Positions 1 to 7,079 are shown, counted from the first letter of the stretch. The stretch: DNA of 18,842 nucleotides from Lachnospiraceae bacterium (GCA_021205045.1 JAJPYH010000266.1:1-18842), one strand, 5' to 3'. Notes: a model not told the origin generated them from the sequence alone. Numbers and translations are program-made.

Positions 1-2
1 TG

Positions 3-853
3 TCATATTTTGCCGCGATGCTTTTGAGCACCTTTCGACATATCAACGATCATCCGATGCTGATACTCCGTGATCTGCCCAGTTTCTTTCAAATGCCGTA
101 GTCTGTCCATGATGTCGGCATATTCCGTTCTCAGTTCCTCAAGCTTTTCGTCATTTGTATTGTATTCTGGGAAGTGCTTCTCATGTGAAAATATGTAAAA
201 CGGAATCAGCATGAAAAGCTTTCTCTCAAAAATTTCATCTATGGTATATTCCTGCGTCTTCAGCACCTGCACGTCAAAGCTGGCGGAGCCTCCCGATGTG
301 TCGATTCTGATCTGCATCCGTTCCGGGGTGTTCCGGGTGCTTCGCAAAAACAGGACGCCGCAGTCCGGAATGGTGATATGCAGTGTGTTGCCTGTGATTT
401 CTCCGTTGTCCAGGGCAATTTGCGTGGAGTACTCAAAAAATCTGACCAGCATGCTGCTGTCCGAGGTGCTCTGTATCTCCAGTAAGAAATGCCTTGGCAC
501 TGTGCCGGTAACGGTAAAACTGGAGTCGGCGATCCGTTTTTCCTCCCTGCCGTCCTGCCGGTTGAGAAAGTGCAGACCCGGGTGGAATTCGATCATTTCA
601 TCCCCGGTATAATCCGTCCCAAACATTTCGTTGATGAGGGGAGAATCATCGGAGTGCAGTCGTTTAAGAGGGTGCGGAACACATCATCATAAGGCGTGCC
701 ATGGCTTTGCCGCTTTCCGGAGTCTGATTTTCTGCGCTTTCTCTGCTTTGGTGCTGTGTCCTGTTGTTTTGCCTTTTGTAAATCAGTTTCTGTGTTTCTC
801 TTTGGAGAATCGGCGTGGGGCTTTGTATTCTGTGGAAGTCTGTATCGCTTCAT
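3..853 (-). pseudogene. Rpn-family PD-(D/E)XK nuclease, frameshifted
   Basis: Two overlapping reading frames together encode one protein of about 283 residues. The upstream frame starts at 853 after a good ribosome site (AAGGAG, about 6 bases before ATG). It has a Lys/Arg-rich N-terminal stretch of some 50 residues, then the family motif PYDDVFRTLLND. The downstream frame carries HFLNRQDG, the RIADSSFTV segment with a likely metal-binding Asp, and the LEIQS segment holding the E-x-Q catalytic pair. The frames meet at a run of four C on the minus strand (G at 638-641 on the plus strand). One extra base there would give the expected ILPLINEM join. The Rpn family is known for PD-(D/E)XK endonucleases that promote recombination and is often annotated 'transposase'. 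It may be a true frameshift, a sequencing slip, or a -1 slippage site. Family call is firm; broken status is likely. Confidence 0.75.
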
Positions 854-904
854 CCGCTCTCCTTTCCAAATGTCGTGGAGCAGAAGAGAAACCTGAAATT
901 ATGG

Positions 905-966
905 ATAAAAAATAACAACAAAATAAGTTGCAATTTCAGAATACCATAAAAAAGGTTACCTTTCAA
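905..966 (-). promoter_or_regulatory. Candidate promoter(s) for the frameshifted nuclease
   Basis: Reading the minus strand, two overlapping sigma-A-like promoters are visible: TTGAAA (966-961), 17 bases, TATTCT (943-938); and TTGCAA (933-928), 17 bases, TTTTAT (910-905). Each -10 box matches only 4 of 6 consensus bases. They lie 50 to 110 bases upstream of the start at 853. Confidence 0.35.
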
Positions 967-1008
967 CACTCAAACTGACATTTTTCGCCCTTTCAGGACA
1001 AATTTTCG

Positions 1009-1072
1009 CTTCTACCTTATATAGGCGTGGGAGAGTGGTTTTGTCACAGCCGATAATATTAAATTTTTCTGA
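1009..1072. repeat. Dispersed repeat, copy 1
   Basis: The core AGGCGTGGGAGAG (1023-1035), followed by a TTTTGTCACAG segment and ATATTAAATTTTT, recurs in shortened form at 1224-1255 and in diverged form at 6930-6990. Two of the three copies sit next to intact or relic Rpn nuclease sequence, so it may be a flank carried along with that gene family. Confidence 0.45.
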
Positions 1073-1147
1073 AAGACAATATAAAGGCTGCGAAGGCGTT
1101 CTGTACACAGAATGCGAAATCGGAGAAATAAAAAAGCGGCTGCCGCA

Positions 1148-1227
1148 GTCTGTCCATGATGTCGGTATATTCTGTCTTCAGTTCCTCAAGATTGTTTTTA
1201 TTTGCATTGTATTCAGGGAAGCTCTTT
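1148..1227 (-). pseudogene. Relic of a second Rpn-like nuclease gene (C-terminal fragment)
   Basis: This stretch aligns without gaps to 101-180, inside the frameshifted nuclease gene; by hand count 66 of 80 bases match. Its minus-strand translation keeps LEELKTEYTDIMDRLRQ, matching LEELRTEYADIMDRLRH of the larger copy. Nothing of the N-terminal catalytic part remains, and the fragment joins a dispersed repeat copy directly at its 5' side. It reads as the remnant of a second gene copy after an internal deletion. The ORF around it (1059-1319) has no other family signal, so I do not treat it as a gene. Confidence 0.7.
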
Positions 1228-1255
1228 ACAGGCGTGGGAGAGCAATTTTGCCAGA
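1224..1255. repeat. Dispersed repeat, copy 2
   Basis: ACAGGCGTGGGAGAG followed by CAATTTTGCCA repeats the core of copy 1 and abuts the 5' end of the nuclease relic on the minus strand. Confidence 0.5.
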
Positions 1256-1258
1256 TTA

Positions 1259-1300
1259 AGGGACAGACACCTACCCATTTTTGTGCAAAAATGGGTGTAG
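1259..1300. repeat. REP-like hairpin
   Basis: GGGACAGACACC is followed by a perfect 10-bp inverted repeat, CCCATTTTTG (1274-1283) and CAAAAATGGG (1286-1295), with a 2-base loop. No U-tract follows on either strand, so it is not a clear terminator. A GGGACAG-type foot beside a tight hairpin resembles elements mobilised by REP-associated IS200-like transposases; that link is recall-based inference. Confidence 0.45.
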
Positions 1301-1362
1301 TCGGAGAGAGGAAAATCATTTAAAATAAATCAGTAATTGGCTTTTTTGTGTCTGAATAAAAA

Positions 1363-1368
1363 GAGGAG
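1363..1368 (+). promoter_or_regulatory. Displaced Shine-Dalgarno site of the SGNH gene
   Basis: GAGGAG is 8 bases before the ATG at 1377-1379. That ATG is the left copy of the ancestral start: removing the 113-bp element and one target copy restores GAGGAG, 8 bases, ATG AGT GAA. In the present sequence the site lies 129 bases upstream of the real start at 1498, which itself has no ribosome site close by. Confidence 0.7.
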
Positions 1369-1376
1369 AAAAAAGA

Positions 1377-1463
1377 ATGGTGTTAGTCCGTAAACGGGTC
1401 GTTTTGGCCAAAGTTCTATATTCAGGGCATACTATACTGGTATTTCTGAAAGCCAGATATTAG
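1377..1463 (+). other. 28-codon upstream ORF created by the MITE insertion
   Basis: The old start codon plus the element's first G makes a new ATG with the original ribosome site ahead of it. It reads 28 codons through the element and stops at TAG 1461-1463, 34 bases before the main ATG, in another frame. The peptide has no recognisable motif. It matters as a possible translation trap or reinitiation leader. Confidence 0.3.
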
Positions 1464-1491
1464 GCCACCGACCCAAATCCGGACTAACACC
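1379..1491. mobile_element. 113-bp MITE-like element
   Basis: Terminal inverted repeats are exact over 12 bp: GGTGTTAGTCCG (1379-1390) and CGGACTAACACC (1480-1491). They continue imperfectly inward through GGGTCG/CGACCC to GGCC (1406-1409 and 1463-1466), giving arms of about 30 bases around a 53-base loop. The element is flanked by the 8-bp direct repeat AAAAGAAT (1371-1378 and 1492-1499), the footprint of a transposition event. It carries no transposase, so it must have been moved in trans. Eight-base duplications and GG ends are seen in ISL3- and IS256-like families; which one moved it is unknown. The insertion falls between a ribosome site and its start codon and regenerates an ATG on both sides. 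Confidence 0.85.
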
Positions 1492-1497
1492 AAAAGA

Positions 1498-4305
1498 ATG
1501 AGTGAAAAATTCAGATGGAAATGGAGAATACTCAGCCTTCTGGCGGCGGTGCTGGTTGGCGTTGGTATGCTCTCTGTCAGCGCACTGGCTGAGGGCGAGG
1601 AGACGGGGAGCGGTACCGAAAGCGGCGAGGAGAGCAGCTTAAGCTATCTGGCGCTGGGGGACAGCATCACAGACGGCTATGGACTTGCTGCCCCTGGTTC
1701 GGAGTCCTTTGTCACACTGTTTGCCGAGGCGATTGGAGCGACAGAGGTAAATCAGATAAGTTCTTCTGATGGGCTGACTGCCTCCCAGCTTTTGGAAGAC
1801 CTTAATGATTCAAACATTTATGCAGAAACTTATCAGGAAGCCGTTGAGAGTTCGGATGTGATAACGATCACCATCGGTGGAAACGATCTGATGGAGGGGT
1901 TCTACGAGGTGGTTGTCGAAATCTATTCTGAATCCACGGGGATTACGATCAATGCAGATCTGGTCAAAACAGCTCTTAAAGATCCGGATGCAAATTCAGA
2001 AATGGTGGACGCTCTGCTTGCGTATATCAACTCATTGGCTGATGACGTACTTGGAGACGGTCAGTTTGCAACCTACATTTCTAATTGTATAAGTGATATT
2101 AACCAGATTACCGGCTTCATTCAGGAGAAAAATCCGGATGCGGTGATCCTGGTAGCGAACCAGTATAATCCCTACCAGTGGCTTGGAAATGAAAAGGTAA
2201 GTAATCTTTTTGCCGATGTGACAGATGCTTATAATAGCAATCTTGCGTATCTGTCTGCCTATTATGGAAGATTTACAGTTGTGGATATCAGCTCGGCATT
2301 TGCGGAATCCACATCCAGCCTGACAAATGCTTCTGCGACCATTACTTCCATAGATTTTTCCACTGGAACGTATTCCATTTCTTATGATTTCGATTTCCAC
2401 CCCAACGCGGCGGGACATGAGGTAATCGCGGCGGCAATGGCGGAAGCGTATGAGACTGTGGTCTCTGAGAGTGAGGAGCCGGGGAGCGGTACCGAAAGCG
2501 GCGGAGAGAGCGGCGATGAGAGCGGCTTAAGCTATCTGGCGCTGGGGGACAGCATCACTACCGGCTATGGGCTTGGAGAAGGAGAGTCTTCTTTTGTCGA
2601 GCTGTATGCTGAAGCGATTGAAGCTGAGGCGACGATAATAGCTGAGGATGGATTAACGGCCGCCGAGCTGTATGCCGAGCTCGTGGATGCAGAAACTTAT
2701 GTGTCAAAGTATCAGAATGCCGTTGAGAATGCGGATGTGATCACGATCACCATCGGTGGAAACGATCTGATGGAGACGTTTTACGAGGCGGTTGCTTACG
2801 TCTACAATGAGAGGTACAGTACTGACTATCAGGCGGAACAGATCAAGGCTCTGCTTCAGGATGCAGATGCAAATTCAGAATTAGTAACCCAGTTGCTTGG
2901 GATTCTGGCCCAAGACGAGGTAGTGGCATATCTTCGGAATTCATTCGCCAATGTCATTCCTGACGTTGCGTCTAAGGTTGCCTGGATTGCCTCATCTATT
3001 AAAGCGGTGAATGGGGATGCGGTGGTACTGGTAGCGAATCAGTATAATCCCTACCAGTGGATTGCAAATTATAATAGTCAGGTGAGTGAGCTCTTTGACA
3101 CGGTGGTGAGCAGCTATAATACTTATCTTGATTATGTGGCTGCTGCTATGGGCAATATTTTTACTGTGGTGGATATCTACTCGGCATTTGCAGATGAAGA
3201 GTATGCTGATACCAGTCTGACAAATGCGTCTGTCAGCATTTCCTTTGATCCTTCCACCGGAATATCCTATTCCTTTGATTTTGATTTCCACCCCAACGCA
3301 ACGGGACATGAGGTGATCGCTAAGGCGATGCTGAGTGCTTATGCGGGTTCCCAGGGAGAGGAGGGTACGGTCTACACCGTGACAATACCCATCGAACTGA
3401 TAGTGGAGGTGGCTGGAAGCGCGGCAGCGCCGGAGGAGAACTTCCACGTACAGGCGGGGATTTATTACTATGACGAAGCCAGTGGGGGTAGTGGTCTAAT
3501 GGATGTTTCTGCTTCACTTGCAGGTGCGACATACAGCGAGAATGAAGTGAGTACGGATGGAGAGGAGACGTACAGCGGAATATTGACATTTACATGTAGC
3601 GAAGAGTTGCTCTCGTCTCTGTCTGATGGCTTTTACGTGAGTCTGGTTTCTGGCGATTCGGCTGGCTGGACTTACGCTGATGAAGAGTATCAGATTTGCT
3701 ACATGGATTTTGACGAGTACGGAGTCCTGTCAGAATACACTGTATACAGTGCGGAAGATGAGTTCAGGGAGAGTGAATTGCCCTCTGTTTCCTTCACCTG
3801 CACCTACACCGGCTACACGCTGAGCTTTGATACCAACGAAGGCTCTGCAATCGACAGCGTGGAGGACGCAGCCGGGACGGTGATTTCCCTTGCGGACTAT
3901 ACGCCGGATCGTGACGGCTATACCTTTAACGGCTGGTATTCGGATGAAGCCCTGACAGAGCCGGTTGAAAGCGTCATTTTGACCACGGACAAAACCGTCT
4001 ATGCAGGCTGGACGGAAGTTTCTCAGGGAACCGATGATACCCCGGATGATGACGATGACAATTCTGATGACAACTCAGACAGTAGCGACGACACCAGCGA
4101 TGAGGCAACGGAGGAGACCACAGAAACAAAGGTAACCGAGGAAATCGCAGAAACAGAGGTAACCGAGGAAACCACGACTGCCACTCCCACGGAGAGCGAG
4201 GACACCGGCGACAGCAGCAGTATTGCTCTCTGGGCAGTGCTGGCCATCGTTCTGGGTGCCGGAATGGCGGCTGTGACTGTGAACCGCAGAAGAGAGAATC
4301 AGTAA
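1498..4305 (+). CDS. Surface-anchored protein with two tandem SGNH/GDSL hydrolase domains
   Basis: The protein has 935 residues. A signal peptide (1-31, ending ALA) leads to a Gly/Ser/Glu linker and two SGNH domains of about 270 residues. Each has GDSIT (Ser56, Ser352), GGND (Asn129, Asn422) and FHPN-x-x-GH (His301, His598). SGNH enzymes cleave ester or acetyl groups from lipids or glycans; the substrate here is unknown. Matching long stretches of DNA in the two halves show a domain duplication that includes the linker. Residues 620-770 form a beta-rich region, possibly a pilin-type (FctA-like) domain. A Listeria-Bacteroides repeat (772-840), an Asp/Thr/Glu-rich stalk, and a C-terminal membrane segment with an NRRR tail follow. 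The sorting motif is degenerate (SEDTGD). An in-frame stop at 1447-1449 rules out longer starts. The start codon is preceded by the MITE rather than a normal ribosome site, so expression may be reduced. Confidence 0.88.
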   Translation: MSEKFRWKWRILSLLAAVLVGVGMLSVSALAEGEETGSGTESGEESSLSYLALGDSITDGYGLAAPGSESFVTLFAEAIGATEVNQISSSDGLTASQLLEDLNDSNIYAETYQEAVESSDVITITIGGNDLMEGFYEVVVEIYSESTGITINADLVKTALKDPDANSEMVDALLAYINSLADDVLGDGQFATYISNCISDINQITGFIQEKNPDAVILVANQYNPYQWLGNEKVSNLFADVTDAYNSNLAYLSAYYGRFTVVDISSAFAESTSSLTNASATITSIDFSTGTYSISYDFDFHPNAAGHEVIAAAMAEAYETVVSESEEPGSGTESGGESGDESGLSYLALGDSITTGYGLGEGESSFVELYAEAIEAEATIIAEDGLTAAELYAELVDAETYVSKYQNAVENADVITITIGGNDLMETFYEAVAYVYNERYSTDYQAEQIKALLQDADANSELVTQLLGILAQDEVVAYLRNSFANVIPDVASKVAWIASSIKAVNGDAVVLVANQYNPYQWIANYNSQVSELFDTVVSSYNTYLDYVAAAMGNIFTVVDIYSAFADEEYADTSLTNASVSISFDPSTGISYSFDFDFHPNATGHEVIAKAMLSAYAGSQGEEGTVYTVTIPIELIVEVAGSAAAPEENFHVQAGIYYYDEASGGSGLMDVSASLAGATYSENEVSTDGEETYSGILTFTCSEELLSSLSDGFYVSLVSGDSAGWTYADEEYQICYMDFDEYGVLSEYTVYSAEDEFRESELPSVSFTCTYTGYTLSFDTNEGSAIDSVEDAAGTVISLADYTPDRDGYTFNGWYSDEALTEPVESVILTTDKTVYAGWTEVSQGTDDTPDDDDDNSDDNSDSSDDTSDEATEETTETKVTEEIAETEVTEETTTATPTESEDTGDSSSIALWAVLAIVLGAGMAAVTVNRRRENQ

Positions 4306-4379
4306 TCAATCAGATGACAGGGCTCGGAAAGCGGTTTCTGTAACAGGGTTTATCGGAAGGAGCAGAGCAAAAGAAAAAA

Positions 4380-4395
4380 GTCTGCGGCAGCAGAC
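4380..4395. other. Small hairpin in the gap after the SGNH gene
   Basis: GTCTGC and GCAGAC form a perfect 6-bp stem around GGCA. No U-tract follows, so it is not a terminator by itself. I see no gene between 4306 and 4487. Confidence 0.35.
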
Positions 4396-4487
4396 GAGAA
4401 CTTGATTACAGTGTTCGCGAAGCAATTTCTGAAATGAAGAAATGATGCAGCAGGATAATAAGAAATATTGAACTGAAAATGAGAATG

Positions 4488-4535
4488 AGGACTGTCCTTC
4501 ACGGGGAAATTTCCCGGAGGGCAGTCCTTTTTATT
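4488..4535 (+). terminator. Rho-independent terminator downstream of the SGNH gene
   Basis: AGGACTGTCC (4488-4497) pairs with GGGCAGTCCT (4519-4528) with one G-U pair, and the loop contains a further GGGAAATTTCCC stem. A run of five T (4528-4532) follows. It is 180 bases after the SGNH stop codon, the nearest upstream plus-strand gene. Confidence 0.85.
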
Positions 4536-4548
4536 ATAGCAGCATTAC

Positions 4549-4580
4549 TTCTATAAAAAATTCACAGGGACATGTCTCCT
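4549..4580. repeat. Upstream repeat A near the LuxR-gene promoter
   Basis: CTATAAAAAATTCA then GGGACATGTCTCC, with the palindrome GACATGTC at 4569-4576. A matching unit lies exactly 60 bases downstream. Could be a regulator site or a REP-like relic. Confidence 0.5.
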
Positions 4581-4608
4581 GCAGCGAATGCATCAGAGAA
4601 AATATGAA

Positions 4609-4640
4609 GTCTGTAAAAAATACATGGGGACATATCCATT
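4609..4640. repeat. Upstream repeat B near the LuxR-gene promoter
   Basis: CTGTAAAAAATACA then GGGGACATATCC, the second unit of the pair. It ends 10 bases upstream of the -35 box at 4651, a typical position for an activator site. Confidence 0.5.
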
Positions 4641-4650
4641 ACGGTTAAAC

Positions 4651-4678
4651 TTGCAAAATTTTCCATTATGATTATAAT
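4651..4678 (+). promoter_or_regulatory. Promoter of the LuxR-type regulator gene
   Basis: TTGCAA (4651-4656), a 16-base spacer, then TATAAT (4673-4678). Transcription would begin near 4685, leaving a leader of about 175 bases. Confidence 0.65.
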
Positions 4679-4684
4679 GATACA

Positions 4685-4859
4685 GGGAACGAAAGGTCAG
4701 AAATCGAATGCCTGCGGCGCGAAGCCAGTCCTTTCGGGCATTCGCATTTATGACTTTGGGGGTCTTTGCAAGAAAAGACCCGGAGGACATTCGGTCAAGT
4801 CCAGCGTCGCTAATCAGGGGGAAGAAGAGAAGATTTCTGTGGAAGAAGGAAGAACAGAG
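4685..4859 (+). promoter_or_regulatory. Structured 5' leader of the LuxR-type regulator gene
   Basis: Two perfect 8-bp stems are visible: CGAATGCC (4705-4712) with GGCATTCG (4737-4744), and GGGTCTTT (4760-4767) with AAAGACCC (4774-4781). Neither is followed by a U-tract. I recognise no known riboswitch. An open frame in phase with the gene runs through the leader from 4668, but it begins inside the -10 region and lacks a ribosome site, so I treat it as untranslated. Confidence 0.4.
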
Positions 4860-5882
4860 ATGGAATACATATCAGATGAAACGCAGCTTCGAACAGCCAT
4901 GCCTCTGATGAATACACCATACACACCTGGAAAGGCATTGGATGCCGTGGAGCAGATGGAGGATGAGGATTCCCGCCGGATGGCGCGGGCGGAATATTAT
5001 TATTTCAGCGGCTGCCCGGAAAGGGCGGCGGAAATCGCTGAGGAATATCTGACACACGGGGATATTGCCCTGCGGCTGTCTGCCTGCTGGATTTATGCAT
5101 ACTCCTGCCTGTCCCTTGACCGGATTACGGGAGCCAGACAGGCCATGGCACAGGTGCGTGCCACGGTGGAATCTGTGGATGAGAACACTCCTCAGATATA
5201 TCGCGCCTACGCTGCCTGTATCGCTCTGGGCGCCAATGTGCTGCTGCACCTGCCAGTGCCGGAGGAGCTTCCTGACGGGAAAAAATTCCTGCCCCTGCTG
5301 CCGCCGGGGCTGCGCCTGTTCGGCCTGTATGTACAGGCTCACCATGCCTATTTGCAGCAGCAGTACGGGAACTGCATCGGGATTGCGGAGACGGCACTGT
5401 CCATTGAGAGCACCCTTTATCCCATTCCGACGATTTATCTGCATCTGGTGGCCACCATGGGATACATCAATCTGCGGCAGACCGATAAAGCGAGAGAGCA
5501 CCTTCTGGAGGCCTGGGACATCGCCCGGCCTGACGGCATGATTGAGGCCTTCGGCGAGCATCATGGATTGCTGGGCGGTATGCTGGAGGCGGTTCTGCGT
5601 AAGGACTACCCCGACGACTTTAAGTGGATCATTGACGTCACTTACCGGTTTTCCGCCGGCTGGCGCAAGATTCACAACCCGGACACGGGGCATCAGGTGG
5701 CGGATGATCTGACCACCATGGAATTCACCATTGCCATGCTGGCCGCCAGAGGCTGGTCCAATAAGGAAATCGGCGCTCATCTGAATATCTCCCCGAACAC
5801 CGTGAAGATGCACATTTCCTCTGTTCTGCGGCGGCTGGATATTCCCACGCGCAAGGATTTAAAGAAATTTATGCTGGAGTAG
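4860..5882 (+). CDS. LuxR-family transcriptional regulator with helical N-terminal region
   Basis: The protein has 340 residues. Residues 284-340 form a LuxR/GerE-type helix-turn-helix (LTTMEFTIAMLAARGWSNKE, then IGAHLNISPNTVKMHISSVL), including the usual recognition helix. The first 280 residues are helical, with TPR-like pairs (AEYYYFSGCPERAAEIAEEY; GYINLRQTDKAREHLLEAW), as in the C-terminal half of MalT-type regulators. There is no receiver domain and no P-loop ATPase, so signal input is unknown. The start at 4860 follows GGAAG at 9 bases; a longer reading frame to 4668 would overlap the promoter. The gene stops 2 bases from the converging nuclease gene. Paired repeats just upstream of its promoter could be its own binding sites. 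It may control the surface hydrolase or itself; the sequence does not say. Confidence 0.82.
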   Translation: MEYISDETQLRTAMPLMNTPYTPGKALDAVEQMEDEDSRRMARAEYYYFSGCPERAAEIAEEYLTHGDIALRLSACWIYAYSCLSLDRITGARQAMAQVRATVESVDENTPQIYRAYAACIALGANVLLHLPVPEELPDGKKFLPLLPPGLRLFGLYVQAHHAYLQQQYGNCIGIAETALSIESTLYPIPTIYLHLVATMGYINLRQTDKAREHLLEAWDIARPDGMIEAFGEHHGLLGGMLEAVLRKDYPDDFKWIIDVTYRFSAGWRKIHNPDTGHQVADDLTTMEFTIAMLAARGWSNKEIGAHLNISPNTVKMHISSVLRRLDIPTRKDLKKFMLE

Positions 5883-5884
5883 GG

Positions 5885-6823
5885 TTATTGTACTAAGGGT
5901 ATCACTGCCTTTCGATCATCTTCAGATATTTCGAGAATATCCAGTGATTGCTCCATGGACAATCCCATATTTTTTATCAGACTTTGTACAACTTGTGCCA
6001 ATGCTTCAACACGACTGTCATACATCATCCCCTGAATCGCGAGACACACATCCATCACCTCCTCGTCTTCTTTCATTTTTAGATTTGATCCCGTGCAGGT
6101 GTTCAATAGATTCACCTCGTCTTTTCCAAGCTTTTGAAAGCCCGGATCTTTCTTTAGTATTTCAGAAAGTTTCTTTTTATCTTTGGAGTATTTGATAAAT
6201 TTCAATACCTGTCGCAGACTTGATTGAAATTTATCAAAATCTTCTTCCCTGATCATGGCCGGGGTCAGCAGGTTGATCCGATAGTCTGGGAGAAACGGGA
6301 GCAGCTTCTCATCTTTGCTCCGAAACATTTCATGGATTGACAGGGGGCCGTCCCATTCTTCTGCACCAAAGTAAAGGGTCAGGGTTAGTATAGCGGTCAA
6401 ACGGTCGCTTTTCATAAAACCGGAGAGAAATTCATCGGAGGTTCCATTCCGGTAATCCCTGGAAGCTCTATGAGAATCATCTGCCTTCTCCACCTGCCTT
6501 GCGTACAGGAGTGCGCCATAAACCATATTTTTCACTGGCATTGCATAGTGGATATGAGATTGGTTTTCAATACCAATGACTATGTAGGTCTGCCCCTGGT
6601 CGGTCATTGCTGTAACAGAGCGGACAACATCTCGATATTTTTGCTCAGTTTTTGAAGTCCTTTTTTCTTCGCTATAAGGAACCACGATTTCCCGGATATC
6701 CAGTTCAAGGATATTTTCCGGGGTGATGACAGGAGAGCCTTTGTGAAGGTAGAAATTGAAAAGATCTGCAATGATTGTGCTGCGCTGCATATATTTTGTA
6801 ATAACAGCATCCTTTTTGCCCAT
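5885..6823 (-). CDS. Rpn-family recombination-promoting nuclease / putative transposase
   Basis: The protein has 312 residues from ATG 6823, which follows an AGGCGGT site by about 7 bases. The family hallmark is an N-terminal PD-(D/E)XK fold: MGKKD start, ADLFNFYLHKG (residues 19-29), QKYRD (Asp65) and GIENQSHIHYAMP with the E-x-Q pair (Glu86, Gln88). The C-terminal half is helical and charged, with a conserved-looking MMYDSRVEA segment. Family members cut DNA and stimulate recombination; they are spread widely in clostridial genomes. A longer frame starts at 6925 (346 residues), but its extra 34 residues do not resemble the family and its ribosome site is too close. The gene looks intact, unlike the copy at 3-853, and converges on the LuxR gene with 2 bases between stop codons and no terminator. 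Confidence 0.85.
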   Translation of the reverse strand: MGKKDAVITKYMQRSTIIADLFNFYLHKGSPVITPENILELDIREIVVPYSEEKRTSKTEQKYRDVVRSVTAMTDQGQTYIVIGIENQSHIHYAMPVKNMVYGALLYARQVEKADDSHRASRDYRNGTSDEFLSGFMKSDRLTAILTLTLYFGAEEWDGPLSIHEMFRSKDEKLLPFLPDYRINLLTPAMIREEDFDKFQSSLRQVLKFIKYSKDKKKLSEILKKDPGFQKLGKDEVNLLNTCTGSNLKMKEDEEVMDVCLAIQGMMYDSRVEALAQVVQSLIKNMGLSMEQSLDILEISEDDRKAVIPLVQ

Positions 6824-6929
6824 AAGCAATACCGCCTTTTCTGGTTGATATATAGTAAACGAACAATCATTTTTGTCAATCACCATATATCTACCTGTTT
6901 TATGACGGCAAATGACAGATTTCATTTGC

Positions 6930-6990
6930 CTCTACTATATACAGGCACGGGGACGCCGAATCATCACAGAAATCGATATTAAATTTTTAT
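6930..6990. repeat. Dispersed repeat, copy 3
   Basis: CTCTACTATATACAGGCACG, then a TCATCACAG segment and GATATTAAATTTTT, is a diverged match of copy 1. It lies just upstream of the intact Rpn gene on the minus strand. The remaining gap to 7079 holds only a small TCCATA/TATGGA hairpin (7034-7053) and an AGCTC/GAGCT stem that might weakly terminate the DUF2442 gene. Confidence 0.45.
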
Positions 6991-7079
6991 AAAAATTAAC
7001 GGAGCTCCTTCTATGAGCTGTTTTGGATTGATATCCATAATCATTTCTATGGACGGGTTATGCTTTTGGTTTTCTTACA

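Noticed and set aside
593..853. Stand-alone 86-residue gene
   Set aside because: Its C-terminal half is the N-terminal part of the Rpn nuclease, so it belongs to the frameshifted gene at 3-853.
1059..1319. 86-residue minus-strand ORF as a gene
   Set aside because: Only about 27 residues match the nuclease family; the rest is unrelated intergenic sequence and dispersed repeats.
1379..1491. Riboswitch or attenuator in the SGNH leader
   Set aside because: The hairpin arms are terminal inverted repeats flanked by an 8-bp direct duplication, which fits an insertion much better.
4023..4309. Ser/Val-rich and Pro/Arg-rich minus-strand ORFs
   Set aside because: They are antisense to the acidic, repetitive stalk region of the SGNH protein, which explains their low complexity.
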